DNA from: Palsa-892 sp963751615
GTDB lineage: Bacteria > Pseudomonadota > Alphaproteobacteria > Rhizobiales > Xanthobacteraceae
NCBI GenBank assembly: GCA_963751615.1
Contig: CAVVVG010000005.1
Coordinates: forward strand, 1,860,001 to 1,924,000
DNA length: 64,000 nt
Reading direction: 5' to 3'
Position numbers and translations under genes: made by a program. The notes under the pieces were generated by a model. It ran no database searches. It had not been told where the DNA came from and saw only the letters and a program-made list of their open reading frames with translations. This document shows, piece by piece, positions 51,520-60,109 of the stretch (the stretch's first letter is position 1; each line of letters starts with the position of its first letter).

Positions 51520-52920
51520 TTAAACGGACGGATAGCAGAAGGAGTCGGTCGAGCAGTCTCCACCCTCAAGTCGGATTTGATGCGACCTATATCCGTTGGG
51601 GAACTCGACCCAGAAATTCTTGTCCAACCGGATTCCACCGTTAGCGCCAATGTCAGCCTTTACCATCGCGCCAGGCACTCCGTCCGGATAGAACTGGTTG
51701 TCCCAGGTCGAATAGAGCGAATTAGTCCAGTATACCCGCTTGCCATCGCGGCTGATCTCAACCATCTGCGGCCCCCCGCCGAATGTCTTGCCGTTTGGGT
51801 GGGCGGTCCGTCGCACGATGCCACCAATACGCACCGATCCGGTTAGCTTGGGCGCGCGCGGGTTGCTAACGTCGTACTGGCGCATCTCGCCGGTGCCCCA
51901 GCAGGACACATAGAGGTACCGGTCGTCGAGCGAGAGGTCGATGTCGGTGATCAGCGGCGGCACGGCGCCGAACCCCTGAAGCAGCGGTGGAAGCTGGTTC
52001 TTCTCCGCCGGTTCGGGAGGAATGACCGCAGTCTTCTCGCAATGGAACTTGCCGCCCTCGCGCCACCATGTCCAAATCGACCCCTCGAGGTTGGTCGTGT
52101 CCACCACGACGCCGACAAAGCCGTGTTCCTTAATCGGGTCGTGCGCCGGCCGGACCTCCAGAGGCATCTGATGGTTCGCGCCCAAGTCGATTGTTTGAAC
52201 GTTGCGTCGCGCACGCAGATCCCAGAAGTGAATCCTGTGGCCATACTTGTTGCCGAGTAGGTCCTCGGGAACGATGCCATTCTCGAACTGCGGTGGCAGC
52301 GCCCATTCGCTTGATACCATGTAGTCGCGCGGCAGGTTCCACCAGAAGTCGTAGTGCTTGTCCTGTGGCCCTCGGTCGATTTCCCAACGGCCGAGCACGT
52401 CGAATGTCTCGCAGTCCATGACGAAGATTCCCGGCGGGCCGTCGGTCCCGTTCGGTCCACCGCCGCCGAGCGTGGAGACATAGATTCCCTCCGGCCCGCA
52501 ATGGATCGTGTGGGGCCGGGAATATCCTGTCTTGCGGAACACCTCCTCCGGCTCGATGATCTTGTGGATCTTCGCCTGCGTGGGATCCGGCTTGGTGTCG
52601 ATCACGTAGATCCGTGAGGATCGAATACCGGGGATGATCAAGTACCGGCGTTCCAGGAACGCGTGACCGGACAACGGAGACAAGGCCGACGAACAAACGT
52701 TCCAACCGAAGTGGTGAAATTCGTCACCCTTGTTCGGCATCATCACCGTGTGGACGATCTTGTTGTAGCGCGAGGAATTCGGATCGACGTCGACGACACC
52801 CAGTCCGTCGGGTCGCGAGAAATCCGGGCTCAACATTAGGGTGTAGGCATATCTCTCGGGGGGTGCTTCCATCGCTAGCTTCGCGGTGGCGTGGAAGGTC
52901 GGGTCTGGGCGGATTGTCAT
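51520..52920 (-). CDS. Selenium-binding protein SBP56 family (methanethiol oxidase type)
   Basis: 466 residues of the SBP56 beta-propeller family. Markers: YAYTLMLSPDFSRPDGLGVVDVDP, KGDEFHHFGWNVCSSA, GYSRPHTIHCGPEGIYVSTLGG, DKHYDFWWNLPRDYMVSSEW and FGGGPQMVEISRDGKRVYWTNSLYSTWDNQFYPDG. In bacteria such as Hyphomicrobium the homologue MtoX oxidises methanethiol to formaldehyde, sulfide and peroxide. Periplasmic MtoX has a signal peptide; this copy starts MTIRPDPTFHATAKLAMEAPP without one, so the cytosolic SBP56 function is also possible. The usual MtoX partners (SCO1-like and MauG-like) are not adjacent. Confidence 0.88.
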   Translation of the reverse strand: MTIRPDPTFHATAKLAMEAPPERYAYTLMLSPDFSRPDGLGVVDVDPNSSRYNKIVHTVMMPNKGDEFHHFGWNVCSSALSPLSGHAFLERRYLIIPGIRSSRIYVIDTKPDPTQAKIHKIIEPEEVFRKTGYSRPHTIHCGPEGIYVSTLGGGGPNGTDGPPGIFVMDCETFDVLGRWEIDRGPQDKHYDFWWNLPRDYMVSSEWALPPQFENGIVPEDLLGNKYGHRIHFWDLRARRNVQTIDLGANHQMPLEVRPAHDPIKEHGFVGVVVDTTNLEGSIWTWWREGGKFHCEKTAVIPPEPAEKNQLPPLLQGFGAVPPLITDIDLSLDDRYLYVSCWGTGEMRQYDVSNPRAPKLTGSVRIGGIVRRTAHPNGKTFGGGPQMVEISRDGKRVYWTNSLYSTWDNQFYPDGVPGAMVKADIGANGGIRLDKNFWVEFPNGYRSHQIRLEGGDCSTDSFCYPSV

Positions 52921-52949
52921 GTTTCCTCTCCGTTATTCGCCGCTTCGAA

Positions 52950-53143
52950 TTATTGTTTGAAGCGGTCGCTGTATGCGTTTCGCGGATGATCGAGGTCGCG
53001 CAGAAATGGGTTGATGCGAAGAGCCTGACGCATCCCGACGTGCGTGGCAACGGATATATCCGCACGGGTAAACGTATCACCCAGTTGTGCGTGGTTTTTC
53101 TGCTTTGGGCGCAACTGATTATTGGCCTGAACTACGTCTGATC
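52950..53143 (-). pseudogene. Short conserved-looking frame, possibly a lost gene's C-terminus
   Basis: A minus-strand frame without start reads LRPKQKNHAQLGDTFTRADI then SVATHVGMRQALRINPFLRD and LDHPRNAYSDRFKQ before a stop at 52950-52952. The TRADISVA stretch recalls the C-terminal domain of glutathione transferases. It lies between the divergent SBP56 and ThDP genes and could be the end of a decayed gene, or chance. Confidence 0.25.
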
Positions 53144-53205
53144 ACCGTTCAGTTGCTTAACGGGCGACGTCCACCCTAAAGTCTGAAGGAAGAGGAGAAG
53201 ACAGA

Positions 53206-54960
53206 ATGGTGGAAATCAGCGGCGGCGAAGTCATTGCCCGCATGTTGCAGAAGGAGGGCGTCGACAAGGTTTTTGGCATCATCGATGGTACCTATTTCGG
53301 TTTTTATTCGGCGCTGCACCGGCTCGGCATCGAGATCGTCACGCCGCGGCATGAAACTTCTGCCGCGCACATGGCCGGCGCCTACGCGCGGCTCACGGGC
53401 AAACTCGGCGTGTGCATGGCCAGCAATGGCCCGGGCGTGGCCAATATCCTGCCCGGTCTGGTCGTCGAACAGGGCGAGGGTAACCGCGTGCTGGTGATCA
53501 CCAGTGCACGCCGGCCGGGCATCATGTATCCCGACCGCGGCGGCGCCTACCAATGTTTCGATCAGGCTGGCGTCATCGGGAAGATCGCCAAGTGGAGTGA
53601 GGCGGCCTCATCGTTCGAGCGCGTGCCGGAACTGATGCGCAAGGCGCTGCGCAGGAGCTACCAAGGCCGGCCTGGGGTGGTGCATATCGACGTCCCGGAA
53701 AATATAATGAACGGGAAGTTCAAGGCGCAGGTCGCTATTTGGTCGCCGCAACAGTATCGCCATATCGATCCGCTAACGCCGACATCCGAGCAGGTCGCGC
53801 GCGCGGCGCAGATGCTGATCGCGGCCGAGGCGCCGATGATTCACGCCGGCAGTGGCATCATCCATGCCGGCGCCTTCGCTGCGTTGCGCCGTGTTGCAGA
53901 GTTGCTGCATGCGCCGGTGACGACCAGCTGGGCGGCGCGAGGCGTGCTATCCGAGACCTCGCTTCTGGCCGTGCCAATGCCGCATGTTAAGCTCAATCAC
54001 AAAGTGCGTAACGACGCCGATGTAGCGCTGATCATCGGATCGCGCGTCGGCGAAACCGACTGGTGGGGCAAGCCGCCCTACTGGCGGCATCCGTCCAAGC
54101 AAATAACAATTCAGATCGACATAGACGGCGACATGTTGGGCCTGAACAAGCCGGTTGACCTTGCCATTCTGGCCGACGCGAAGCGCACGCTGGAGTTGCT
54201 GGGCGACGAGTTAGAGCGGCACAAGATGCAATTGAGTCGCCTCGACCGCCGCCGCGCTCGTGTTGCTGGCTATGCGAAGACCATAAAGCGAGATCGCGAG
54301 AGCTGGGCCAAAGCGCTCAAGGATCTGGCAGTGCCGATGAACCCGGCACACATCGGCACTGTGTGCCGCGAGATTTTCCCAGACGATACCGTTCTCGTCG
54401 CCGACGGCGGCAATGCCACCATCTGGGCCATGTTTTACCACCAGGTGAAGGTGCCAAACACAGTTCTTTCGACTTTCAAGTTCGGTATGCTCGGTGCGGG
54501 CATGGCACAGGCGGTGGGTGCCGCCCTGGCGCGGCCAGGCAAGCCGGTGTGCTGCATCATCGGCGACGGCGCCATGGGTTTCCATCCGCAGGAGATCGAA
54601 ACTGCCGTGCGCAACAAAGCGCAAGTGATTTACATCGTGCTGTGCGACAAGCAGTGGGGCATGGTGAAGATGAATCAGCAATTCATGTTGCGGCCGTTCA
54701 AGACAATGTTGTTCAAGCACCTTGGTCCGGAAGAGACGATCAAGGCTGACTTGGGCGAAATCGAGTTCGACAAGCTCGGCCAGAGCATGGGCGCCTATGG
54801 CGCGCGCGTCTCAGATCCGAGACAACTGAAACCATCATTAAAGCAGGCGCTAGCCTCGGGCAAATGTGCCGTGCTCCATGTCGATGTCGATCCGGTCAAG
54901 CACATGTGGGCGCCGGGGTTGCTCCATTTTAAGAAGATGCACGAGGAGCCGAAGGCCTAA
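53206..54960 (+). CDS. Thiamine-diphosphate-dependent enzyme (acetolactate synthase-like superfamily)
   Basis: 584 residues with the standard three domains. The catalytic Glu is residue 50 in TPRHETSAAHMAGAYARLTGK. The middle domain lies about 190-330 (EAPMIHAGSGIIHAGAFAALRRV). The ThDP motif in the C-terminal domain starts at GDGAMGFHPQEIETAVRNKAQ near residue 452 and ends LCDKQWGM, so an Asp replaces the Asn that usually binds magnesium. This group includes decarboxylases and carboligases (benzoylformate decarboxylase, sulfoacetaldehyde acetyltransferase and others). Too divergent to name a substrate. Followed by a BASS transporter gene after 17 bases. Confidence 0.88.
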   Translation: MVEISGGEVIARMLQKEGVDKVFGIIDGTYFGFYSALHRLGIEIVTPRHETSAAHMAGAYARLTGKLGVCMASNGPGVANILPGLVVEQGEGNRVLVITSARRPGIMYPDRGGAYQCFDQAGVIGKIAKWSEAASSFERVPELMRKALRRSYQGRPGVVHIDVPENIMNGKFKAQVAIWSPQQYRHIDPLTPTSEQVARAAQMLIAAEAPMIHAGSGIIHAGAFAALRRVAELLHAPVTTSWAARGVLSETSLLAVPMPHVKLNHKVRNDADVALIIGSRVGETDWWGKPPYWRHPSKQITIQIDIDGDMLGLNKPVDLAILADAKRTLELLGDELERHKMQLSRLDRRRARVAGYAKTIKRDRESWAKALKDLAVPMNPAHIGTVCREIFPDDTVLVADGGNATIWAMFYHQVKVPNTVLSTFKFGMLGAGMAQAVGAALARPGKPVCCIIGDGAMGFHPQEIETAVRNKAQVIYIVLCDKQWGMVKMNQQFMLRPFKTMLFKHLGPEETIKADLGEIEFDKLGQSMGAYGARVSDPRQLKPSLKQALASGKCAVLHVDVDPVKHMWAPGLLHFKKMHEEPKA

Positions 54961-54977
54961 GAAGCGGAGGACGCGCT

Positions 54978-55904
54978 ATGGCCGACATCGATCTCGTTCG
55001 CCTCAACTTCAATCCCCAAACGCTATTCCTCCTTAACTGCGTCCTCGGCTTCGTAATGTTCGGCGTCTCGCTCGAACTCAAGGTGGAGGATTTCAAGGCG
55101 GCGCTTAAGACGCCGCGGGCTTTGGTCGTCGGCCTGCTCGCCCATCATGTGGTATTTCCCGCGGCAACATTTCTACTGGTGCTTTTGCTTCATCCGCGGC
55201 CAAGCATCGCGTTGGGCATGATCCTCGTCTCATCCTGCCCTGCCGGGAACATCTCCAATTTTCTTACCCAATTCGCGCATGGAAATACGGCGTTGTCGGT
55301 GTCCATCAGCACGGCATCGACGCTCACAGCGATTTTCATGACGCCGCTGAACATCGCCTTTTGGGGCGGGCTGTACGAGCCGGCACAACCCATCTTACGT
55401 CAAGTGGCGGTGAACCCGCTGGAAATGTTTCTGCATGTCTTCCTGCTGCTGGGCTTGCCGCTAGCTGCGGGATTGTTCGTATCGCACCGCTGGCCGGGTT
55501 TCACTGAGCGGGCGCGCAAGCCGATGAAATATTTTTCGCTCGGTTTCTTCCTGCTCTTCGTCTTGGCGGCGCTGGGAGCGAATTGGCAATATTTTGTCCG
55601 TTACGTCGGCATGGTGATCGGCGTGGTGTTGGTTCACAACGCCTCGGCGCTGGCTACGGGCTACGGCCTTGCCTTCCTTAGCGGCTTGCCTGAGCGCGAC
55701 CGGCGTGCGGTTTCGATCGAGTGTGGCATCCAGAACTCCGGCCTCGGCCTCATCCTAATTTTTAATTTTTTCGATGGCCTAGGCGGCATGGCGGTAGTGG
55801 CAGCCTGGTGGGGCATCTGGCATATCGTCGCCGGGCTGACGCTGGCCACGTTTTGGTCGATGAGACGGTCTTTCCCCGAATCTCTTTCCTCAAGAGAGGG
55901 GTGA
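54978..55904 (+). CDS. Bile acid:sodium symporter (BASS) family transporter
   Basis: 308 residues with about nine membrane segments. Family signatures: VMFGVSLELKVEDF, LVSSCPAGNISNFLTQFAHGNTALSVSIST near residues 85-115 (the first sodium-site crossover), and AVSIECGIQNSGLGLIL near 245-260 (the second crossover). BASS proteins take up organic acids (pyruvate, pantoate, bile acids) with sodium. Position directly after the ThDP gene suggests it brings in that enzyme's 2-oxoacid substrate or a precursor (inference). Confidence 0.9.
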   Translation: MADIDLVRLNFNPQTLFLLNCVLGFVMFGVSLELKVEDFKAALKTPRALVVGLLAHHVVFPAATFLLVLLLHPRPSIALGMILVSSCPAGNISNFLTQFAHGNTALSVSISTASTLTAIFMTPLNIAFWGGLYEPAQPILRQVAVNPLEMFLHVFLLLGLPLAAGLFVSHRWPGFTERARKPMKYFSLGFFLLFVLAALGANWQYFVRYVGMVIGVVLVHNASALATGYGLAFLSGLPERDRRAVSIECGIQNSGLGLILIFNFFDGLGGMAVVAAWWGIWHIVAGLTLATFWSMRRSFPESLSSREG

Positions 55905-56062
55905 CAATGATTTGTCGCTCCGGAACTTCATTTTTTGCGCTGCTCCCGCTTTTCGGGCCGCCGAGGAGACATCCTTCGGGGCGACGGCCCGACGACGATG
56001 GGGTCGTTTCTTCAGTCGACCGGTCAGTGCTAATTAATGACCTCTCCCTTGGGGATCACGCA

Positions 56063-57025
56063 ATGAATTCACGCTCGGTTTTGATCACCGGCGCGGCCGG
56101 CTATCTCGGCTCGCAGTTGCTTGCGGCGCTCGCCTCTAGCCAGGTAGCCGTGCGTATAATCGCCGTCGATGTGCGCGACATCGCGGCGGACCGGCGGTTT
56201 CCTGGCGTCGAGTATTACCAAGCCGACGTGCGCTCAGTTGCGCTTGCCGAGCTCTTCAAGAACAGGGCGCCGGAAGTCGTGGTGCATTTGGCATCCATCG
56301 TCACGCCGGGCAAACACAGCAATCGCGAGTTCGAATATTCGGTAGATGTGCTCGGCACGGAGAACGTGCTCAAGGCTTGCCTCGCGGCGGGAGTGGGGAA
56401 AATCATTGTGACGTCCAGCGGCGCGGCCTACGGCTACCACCCCGACAACCCGACCTGGATCGCTGAAGACTGGCCTGTGCGCGGCAACGAGAGCTTCGCT
56501 TACGCGCATCACAAGCAGTTGGTGGAGAAGATGCTGGCGCGCTGGCGCACCGAGCACCCGGAGTTGAAACAAGTCGTGTTACGCATCGGCACTATTCTCG
56601 GCGAGACGACGCACAACCAGATCACCGACCTTTTCGAAAAGCCGCGCCTGATTGCTGTCCGGGGTTCCGCCAGCCCTTTCGTATTCATCTGGGATCAAGA
56701 CGTAGTGGGTAGCATCCTGCATGCGATTTCGACGGACAAAATCGGTATATATAATGTCGCCGGAGATGGTGCGCTGACCATTCGGGAGATTGCCAGCCGG
56801 CTCGGCAAAAGTTGTGTCGTGTTGCCGGCCTGGCTGATAAAAGCTGCATTGGCCGTGCTCAAAGTGCTTCGCCTGACCCAGTACGGTCCGGAGCAGGTCG
56901 ATTTTCTGCGCTACCGGCCGGTGCTCGACAACCGCAGGCTCAAGGAAGAATTCGGCTATGTGCCGCGCAAGACCTCATCCGAAGTATTCGATTTCTGGCG
57001 CGCGCGGCGCGAGGCCAGGGGATAG
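56063..57025 (+). CDS. NAD-dependent epimerase/dehydratase (extended SDR)
   Basis: 320 residues from the ATG at 56063. The nucleotide motif is VLITGAAGYLGSQLLAAL near the start, then AVDVRDIAAD and VVHLASIVTPGKHSNREFEYSVDVLGTENVL. The catalytic residues are in VTSSGAAYGYHPD and the YxxxK pair in FAYAHHKQLVEKM. The C-terminal part shows FIWDQDVVGSILHAI and a YRPVLDNRRLKEEFGYVPRKTS end. Such enzymes act on sugar nucleotides or on hydroxyacyl/keto substrates. An in-frame ATG at 55907 with GAGGGG upstream would add 52 atypical residues; I prefer the shorter start. Downstream of the ThDP and BASS genes on the same strand, possibly one operon. Confidence 0.88.
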   Translation: MNSRSVLITGAAGYLGSQLLAALASSQVAVRIIAVDVRDIAADRRFPGVEYYQADVRSVALAELFKNRAPEVVVHLASIVTPGKHSNREFEYSVDVLGTENVLKACLAAGVGKIIVTSSGAAYGYHPDNPTWIAEDWPVRGNESFAYAHHKQLVEKMLARWRTEHPELKQVVLRIGTILGETTHNQITDLFEKPRLIAVRGSASPFVFIWDQDVVGSILHAISTDKIGIYNVAGDGALTIREIASRLGKSCVVLPAWLIKAALAVLKVLRLTQYGPEQVDFLRYRPVLDNRRLKEEFGYVPRKTSSEVFDFWRARREARG

Positions 57026-57270
57026 GGCGACTTCCATATATTCGGCGTCAAGGTCTTGCGAGGCGATTTACATCGTTTCCGAAGGACAGAGTTGGAAATA
57101 CGAGGGGGCCAGGTCTTCGGTTTGGCCAATCTAAGTATTCTCTCACAGCTCTTGGTTCAAAAAGGCCAGGTCAGGTCACCACGCCAAAAAAATACCTCAA
57201 CATAGACAGCCTCCGCGAATTAAACGAATACTACAATCAGAGTCTCAAGATCTGAAAAAGTGATCCGAAT

Positions 57271-57501
57271 TTAATCGTCACTGCGTTTATTTAACGTTTG
57301 ATCTTCGATAATACGATTGGCTCGAAAGACGTATTCGTGCGCCAGCGCTTGGTAGCCTTCTTTGAGCCGCTGATCGGTGGCTCTCACCGCCTTCGCAGAA
57401 TATTCTCTTGCCTTCATTAAACAATAGCTCGCATCTCGTAGTTTCTCTGCTTCCATGGAATAAAGATTGAGCAATTTCCCGCATTGTGTCTTTGATGCCA
57501 A
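57271..57501 (-). CDS. Small helical hypothetical protein
   Basis: Up to 76 residues. One long helix-rich sequence: LYSMEAEKLRDASYCLMKAREYSAKAVRATDQRLKEGYQALAHEYVFRANRIIEDQ. It looks like a tetratricopeptide-like or four-helix fragment of the kind common in small Bradyrhizobium proteins. The start is uncertain: a TTG at 57501 or an ATG at 57456, neither with a strong ribosome site. No motif, no neighbours that inform. About 240 bases of gap precede it on the other side, holding nothing that I recognise. Confidence 0.5.
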   Translation of the reverse strand: MASKTQCGKLLNLYSMEAEKLRDASYCLMKAREYSAKAVRATDQRLKEGYQALAHEYVFRANRIIEDQTLNKRSDD

Positions 57502-57584
57502 TCAAAGACACGGTCGCAACCGTGCAAAATTGCTGTCGATGGGGTCGCTCATCCGTTGTCGTTTCACGACTTCGCTCTCATTAC

Positions 57585-58202
57585 TCAGGGGAGGCAAAGA
57601 GCGCTACCATGCCATAGCGGTGGGTAATCACGCGAAAGTACGCGTAGCATCGAAGGTGGCGTAAGCACATCGGCAAAGATGCCGTGTGGTCGCGGGCGCG
57701 GCTCAAGATAGCGCGAGGGCGTCCAGGGCAGCAGGCTGTCGCCTCGCACTGCAAACGCGTCCGCGCCCGATAATGTGATGAACGCGCCATCTGGCAGTTC
57801 GTCGAGCGCGCTTCGCCAAATACGCTTGATTTTACCATCGAGTCGTTCGGAGTGCAGCATCTCGTCCATCGCTGACGCGCTGGCGCGCCGATCTCCGAGG
57901 GCAAACATCTCGGCGAAAGCAATCGCGTCTCTGCGGCGGCACTCGAAGCATGGGCGATGACCGGCAGCGAATGCCGTAGGTTCATCGAGGAAAAATAGTT
58001 CGGTGTAAGACGTGCCCCAGACATTGCGCTGACGTCCCTTGAACTTCAGCACACAGCAGATCCATTGGCGCGATGTAAACCGTCGCGAAGATAGCGTGCG
58101 GTCATCACGATGAATCCGCCCGCCGCGGTTGCCCATTAGCAAACCGCGCGCAGGGTCTGAAATCAATTCACCGAACGGGTTGGTCCGGTTCTGCAAGGGC
58201 AT
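57585..58202 (-). CDS. Conserved hypothetical protein with CXXC motif
   Basis: About 205 residues from the ATG at 58202. Starts MPLQNRTNPFGELISDPARGLLMGNRGGRIHRDDRTLSSRRF, then WICCVLKFKGRQRNVWGTSYTELFFLDEPTAFAAGHRPCFECRRRDAIAFAEMFA. The GHRPCFECRR part resembles the metal-binding RPC..C turn of Ada-like or MTPN domains but the rest does not follow. The C-terminus has PDGAFITLSGADAFAVRGDSLLPWTPSRY. I have the impression that this is a widespread Rhizobiales protein of unknown function. No operon partner. Confidence 0.65.
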   Translation of the reverse strand: MPLQNRTNPFGELISDPARGLLMGNRGGRIHRDDRTLSSRRFTSRQWICCVLKFKGRQRNVWGTSYTELFFLDEPTAFAAGHRPCFECRRRDAIAFAEMFALGDRRASASAMDEMLHSERLDGKIKRIWRSALDELPDGAFITLSGADAFAVRGDSLLPWTPSRYLEPRPRPHGIFADVLTPPSMLRVLSRDYPPLWHGSALCLP

Positions 58203-58325
58203 AAAACAACACTCGAATGACCGACGTTCGCAATGTCGAACCTGTTGAAGCAATTTGTGTGAACGCGTGATCCTCGGACATCGATATGCTAACAATGAGA
58301 CCATGTTTTCATACGGATAGCAGCC

Positions 58326-58772
58326 ATGCCAATCGAAAGTCTTCTGATTATTTTATTAGTGGGTGGGATTGCCGGATGGCTAGCCGGAACACTGCTGCAC
58401 GGCACCGGATATGGATTTGTCGCCGATATTGCGCTCGGAATCGTCGGCGCTTTCATCGGCAACTGGCTGTTGCCGAGACTGGGCGTTCACCTCGGTGGCG
58501 GCCTCGTCGCCGAGATCATCATCGCGACGATTGGGGCACTGGTGCTGCTGCTTGTTCTCGGCCTCTTTCAGCGCAGCGGGCGCGGCGGTGGCCTTGGGCT
58601 CACGCCGCCGACCATGCCTGTTTTCGTGATCTCACTGGTGGTCGCGGCCATCGCGATGCTGGCGTTTTACACAGGCGTGCGGGTGCCGATCTTCAATACA
58701 GTCAGAGTTTTCGATCTTCTTTCCGTCGCCTATATCCTGCTGTTGGCGGGAGTGCTGTTTCGAGGGCTTTGA
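58326..58772 (+). CDS. GlsB/YeaQ/YmgE-like membrane protein with extra C-terminal segments
   Basis: 148 residues. The first 85 are the transglycosylase-associated family: LLVGGIAGWLAGTLLHGTGYGFVADIALGIVGAFIGNWLLPRLG and IIIATIGALVLLLVLGLF (three membrane segments, Gly-rich). The remaining 60 residues add two more segments (PVFVISLVVAAIAMLAFYTGV, VFDLLSVAYILLLAGVLFRGL), absent in the typical 80-residue member. Such proteins are stress-induced in E. coli. The start matches the ATG at 58326. Divergent from the CXXC protein gene. Confidence 0.82.
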   Translation: MPIESLLIILLVGGIAGWLAGTLLHGTGYGFVADIALGIVGAFIGNWLLPRLGVHLGGGLVAEIIIATIGALVLLLVLGLFQRSGRGGGLGLTPPTMPVFVISLVVAAIAMLAFYTGVRVPIFNTVRVFDLLSVAYILLLAGVLFRGL

Positions 58773-58792
58773 CGCTAAGTTTGTTACGGCCT

Positions 58793-58807
58793 GTATGTAC
58801 CGAAAAC
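58793..58807 (+). mobile_element. Solitary IS end (26229-type)
   Basis: GTATGTACCGAAAAC followed by CCCATCC. Identical to the reverse complement of the end at 41273-41287. About 50 bases later a short frame reads GRAVGGLRQLVRPDLILT and stops, faintly like the transposase C-terminus, so an internally deleted element is possible. Confidence 0.55.
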
Positions 58808-58936
58808 CCCATCCGGCGCAGACTTGTGGCAGGAAATATTCATCATCTTGAATACGGACGCGCCGTTGGCGGCTTGCGGCAGCTCGTCAGGCCTGATCTA
58901 ATTTTGACATAGGCCAATCACGGGCTGGGACTGGTG

Positions 58937-59947
58937 ATGCAAGCGGGCTTACCAGCTTATTTCCGTCGCTTTATGCTCGGTTTCGCCGCGGCAATTCAGC
59001 TAGCGGCGTGTGCGTCTCAGCCAGCTGATAAAGTACAGGTCGCGATCGGCACGAGTGAGCAAAAATTCGCAAGTGCCGATCCGTTCGTCGCACTCTACAT
59101 ACCGTACGCGAAAATGTCGGCAATTGCTTATGCGGATGCCGAGTATCTCGATGAAAATCATTGCCCCGCATTCAGCCAACATCCACCTCGGAACGAAGAC
59201 AATCAGACCTTGGCGCAATGGGTGAAATCATTAAATGCGAGTGGCTGGCAGTGTGTATTTGGCCGTCGTGGAGCTCTATCGTGCCCCCGACGGTATTCGG
59301 AGTGTCACCCCGTAGAGGGATTAGAATTACATGTTTGGCGACGAGGTGATTGCGGACAGATAGTCATTGCATTTAAGGGAACGGATCCAAACGAGATCGG
59401 AGATTGGGTCTCGAATCTCCGGTGGTTCATTCGCTTTCCTCCACGCTTCGACGAATACGATCAGATCACGGCACATATCTCTGGGATCATTGAACGCGCG
59501 CGACAGTTTGGTTGTCGAAATGCACCAATTATCGCTGTAGGGCACTCACTCGGCGGTGGCCTGGCGCAGCATGCAGCCTACGCGACGGGCGGCATGATCC
59601 GTTACGTTTATACATTCGACCCGTCGCCGGTTACTGGTTACTTCGATTTTGCTGCGGCGTTGCGGCGGAAAAGTACGTATGGACTGGGGATCGACCGAGC
59701 CTATGAGGAGGGCGAAATTCTGGCGATTCCGCGCGCGATCGCGGCCGGTTTCTTCCCGCCTAAGTCGTGCGACCCTCGGGTAAGGATAGTTCGATTTAAT
59801 GTGATTTCTCGAGGATCGTTGCTCGAGCAGCACAAGATCAACGATCTAACGAGTAACATGATCGCCTTGCCTAAGCCCAAGATCACCCCTCCGTTACCGC
59901 TCGCATTCAGAGATGCGCAACGATGCAATCAGACAATTCGTGGCTAG
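58937..59947 (+). CDS. Lipase (class 3)-like lipoprotein
   Basis: 336 residues. Lipoprotein signal with lipobox FAAAIQLAACASQ (Cys near residue 26). The catalytic Ser is in VGHSLGGGLAQHAAY, the oxyanion region is IVIAFKGTDPNEIGDW, and an Asp follows in YTFDPSPVTGYFD, all typical of class 3 lipase folds. The His is probably in the C-terminal part but I cannot pin it. Several Cys (CPAFS, WQCVFG, CPRRYSEC) may form disulfides in the periplasm. The start at 58937 is the ATG; GTG at 58934 is adjacent. Lipid or ester substrate unknown. Confidence 0.82.
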   Translation: MQAGLPAYFRRFMLGFAAAIQLAACASQPADKVQVAIGTSEQKFASADPFVALYIPYAKMSAIAYADAEYLDENHCPAFSQHPPRNEDNQTLAQWVKSLNASGWQCVFGRRGALSCPRRYSECHPVEGLELHVWRRGDCGQIVIAFKGTDPNEIGDWVSNLRWFIRFPPRFDEYDQITAHISGIIERARQFGCRNAPIIAVGHSLGGGLAQHAAYATGGMIRYVYTFDPSPVTGYFDFAAALRRKSTYGLGIDRAYEEGEILAIPRAIAAGFFPPKSCDPRVRIVRFNVISRGSLLEQHKINDLTSNMIALPKPKITPPLPLAFRDAQRCNQTIRG

Positions 59948-60109
59948 CGCGGTCAGTTTCGTAGAATCCGCACTATGGAATTTTGCATCTTATTGGAATA
60001 CCTACAGGCATCGCCTGACGTGTTTGTGCCGACCTTCACCGTGTGGCCGCATCGTATCTGCACCCGTTCTCGGTGGACTTCATTACTAAAATGTCCGGAG
60101 TCTAATTTT

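Noticed and set aside
52863..53141. 92-residue plus-strand frame with a hydrophobic C-terminus before the ThDP gene
   Set aside because: It overlaps the SBP56 start and reads antisense to a more protein-like minus-strand fragment; no ribosome site.
57034..57255. Downstream part of a plus-strand frame ending YLNIDSLRELNEYYNQSLKI
   Set aside because: The end looks protein-like, but most of the frame lies inside the epimerase gene in another frame and there is no start or ribosome site for the short piece.
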